A program made the position numbers and the translations under genes. The notes beneath the pieces are model-generated. The model worked only from the letters and a program-made list of their open reading frames with translations. It did not search any database and was not told the origin of the DNA. Below are positions 5,838 through 6,436 of a DNA stretch of 6,436 nt, piece by piece. Numbering within the stretch: position 1 is the stretch's first letter; the number at the start of each line of letters is the position of its first letter. This DNA comes from JAUZQZ01 sp036985955 (GTDB taxonomy: Bacteria; Pseudomonadota; Zetaproteobacteria; Mariprofundales; Mariprofundaceae), in contig BTQQ01000100.1 of assembly GCA_036985955.1 (NCBI GenBank), positions 1-6,436 on the forward strand, given 5' to 3'.

Positions 5838-6436
5838 TGAAGAAATGACTCCAGTAATGCCAGCCCCGCAGCCTGACTTTTTTCCGGATGGAATTGTACG
5901 CTAATGATATTATCCCGGCCTATGGCACAGGCAAAACGAAGATCGCCATAATCACACTGTGCCAGCGTATGGGCTTTATCGGAGGGAATACAATAGTAGG
6001 AATGAACAAAATAACATTGCCGGTTTCTCAACACCTCCAGCACCGGATGAGGTTGCTCTGGCAGCAGCACATCATTCCAGCCCATGTGGGGAATCTTGAA
6101 ACCTTTGGCAGGAAGTGTTTGTGGAAAACGAAGAACATCACCCGGAATCATATCCAGCCCTTTGTATTTACCGAACTCGAATGAACGGCTTAAAAGCACC
6201 TGCATCCCCAGACAGATGCCCAGAAATGGTGTTCCCCCGGCACAACGGTTTTTGATGGCTTCATCAAGACCACTTTGATGCAGGGCGCCGATGCAATCAC
6301 GAAAAGCTCCAACACCGGGTAATACAATGCGGTCGCAATTTTTTAGTTCTTCCGGTGTTTTAACAAGGCAGACCTGCCCGCCAGCGCGCTCGACCGCTTT
6401 GGTAACGGAATGCAGGTTGCCCATGCCGTAATCAAT
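5825..6436 (-). CDS. hisH: Imidazole glycerol phosphate synthase, glutaminase subunit HisH (N-terminal few codons outside the window)
   Basis: The reading frame is open to the window edge and begins IDYGMGNLHS, the conserved HisH N-terminus, so only about three residues are missing; the internal Met is not the start. The 203 visible residues form a class I glutamine amidotransferase that hydrolyses glutamine and channels ammonia to HisF. The oxyanion-hole loop is PGVGAF (40-45), the nucleophile is Cys75 in GICLGMQ, and the catalytic His183 and Glu185 lie in VQFHPEKSQ. MGWN (118-121) and YFVHSYY (142-148) are typical HisH segments. All triad residues are present, so the enzyme should be active. 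Its stop overlaps hisA, and further his genes such as hisB probably lie beyond the right edge. Confidence 0.97.
   Translation of the reverse strand: MDYGMGNLHSVTKAVERAGGQVCLVKTPEELKNCDRIVLPGVGAFRDCIGALHQSGLDEAIKNRCAGGTPFLGICLGMQVLLSRSFEFGKYKGLDMIPGDVLRFPQTLPAKGFKIPHMGWNDVLLPEQPHPVLEVLRNRQCYFVHSYYCIPSDKAHTLAQCDYGDLRFACAIGRDNIISVQFHPEKSQAAGLALLESFLQWNP

Overview
The window looks like an ordinary stretch of a proteobacterial chromosome, most likely gammaproteobacterial. The base composition is balanced by eye. The 3' end of ssb encodes the acidic DDDIPF tail, and the hisH-hisA-hisF order and protein sequences fit that group. No phage, plasmid, CRISPR or transposase gene is visible.

Layout from left to right: the 3' end of ssb (+ strand, 1-258) meets a strong hairpin (289-320) that probably stops transcription from both sides. 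Everything to the right is on the minus strand, so transcription runs from the right edge leftwards: hisH (cut by the window edge), hisA, hisF, a YohD-like DedA membrane protein, amrB (Memo), amrA (AMMECR1), amrS (radical SAM) and finally a two-CBS-domain protein. hisH/hisA and amrB/amrA overlap at ATGA junctions, and amrA/amrS are 4 bases apart, so these pairs are probably translationally coupled.

HisH (glutaminase) and HisF (cyclase) form imidazole glycerol phosphate synthase, and HisA makes its substrate PRFAR. They perform consecutive central steps of histidine biosynthesis. AmrB, AmrA and AmrS are the conserved AmmeMemoRadiSam triad, also found as Memo/AMMECR1 homologues in eukaryotes. 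I know of no firmly established reaction for the bacterial system. It is the most interesting functional unit here, although the families themselves are already described.

The three long gene-to-gene gaps on the minus strand each carry a different repeat. The hisA-hisF gap has octamer repeats with a 16-bp inverted repeat, the hisF-dedA gap has four tandem heptamers, and the amrS-CBS gap has a 166-bp symmetric foldback (MITE-like) element. The octamer repeat ends about ten bases upstream of the hisF ATG, where no Shine-Dalgarno sequence is seen. The DedA protein lacks two residues usually conserved in its family.
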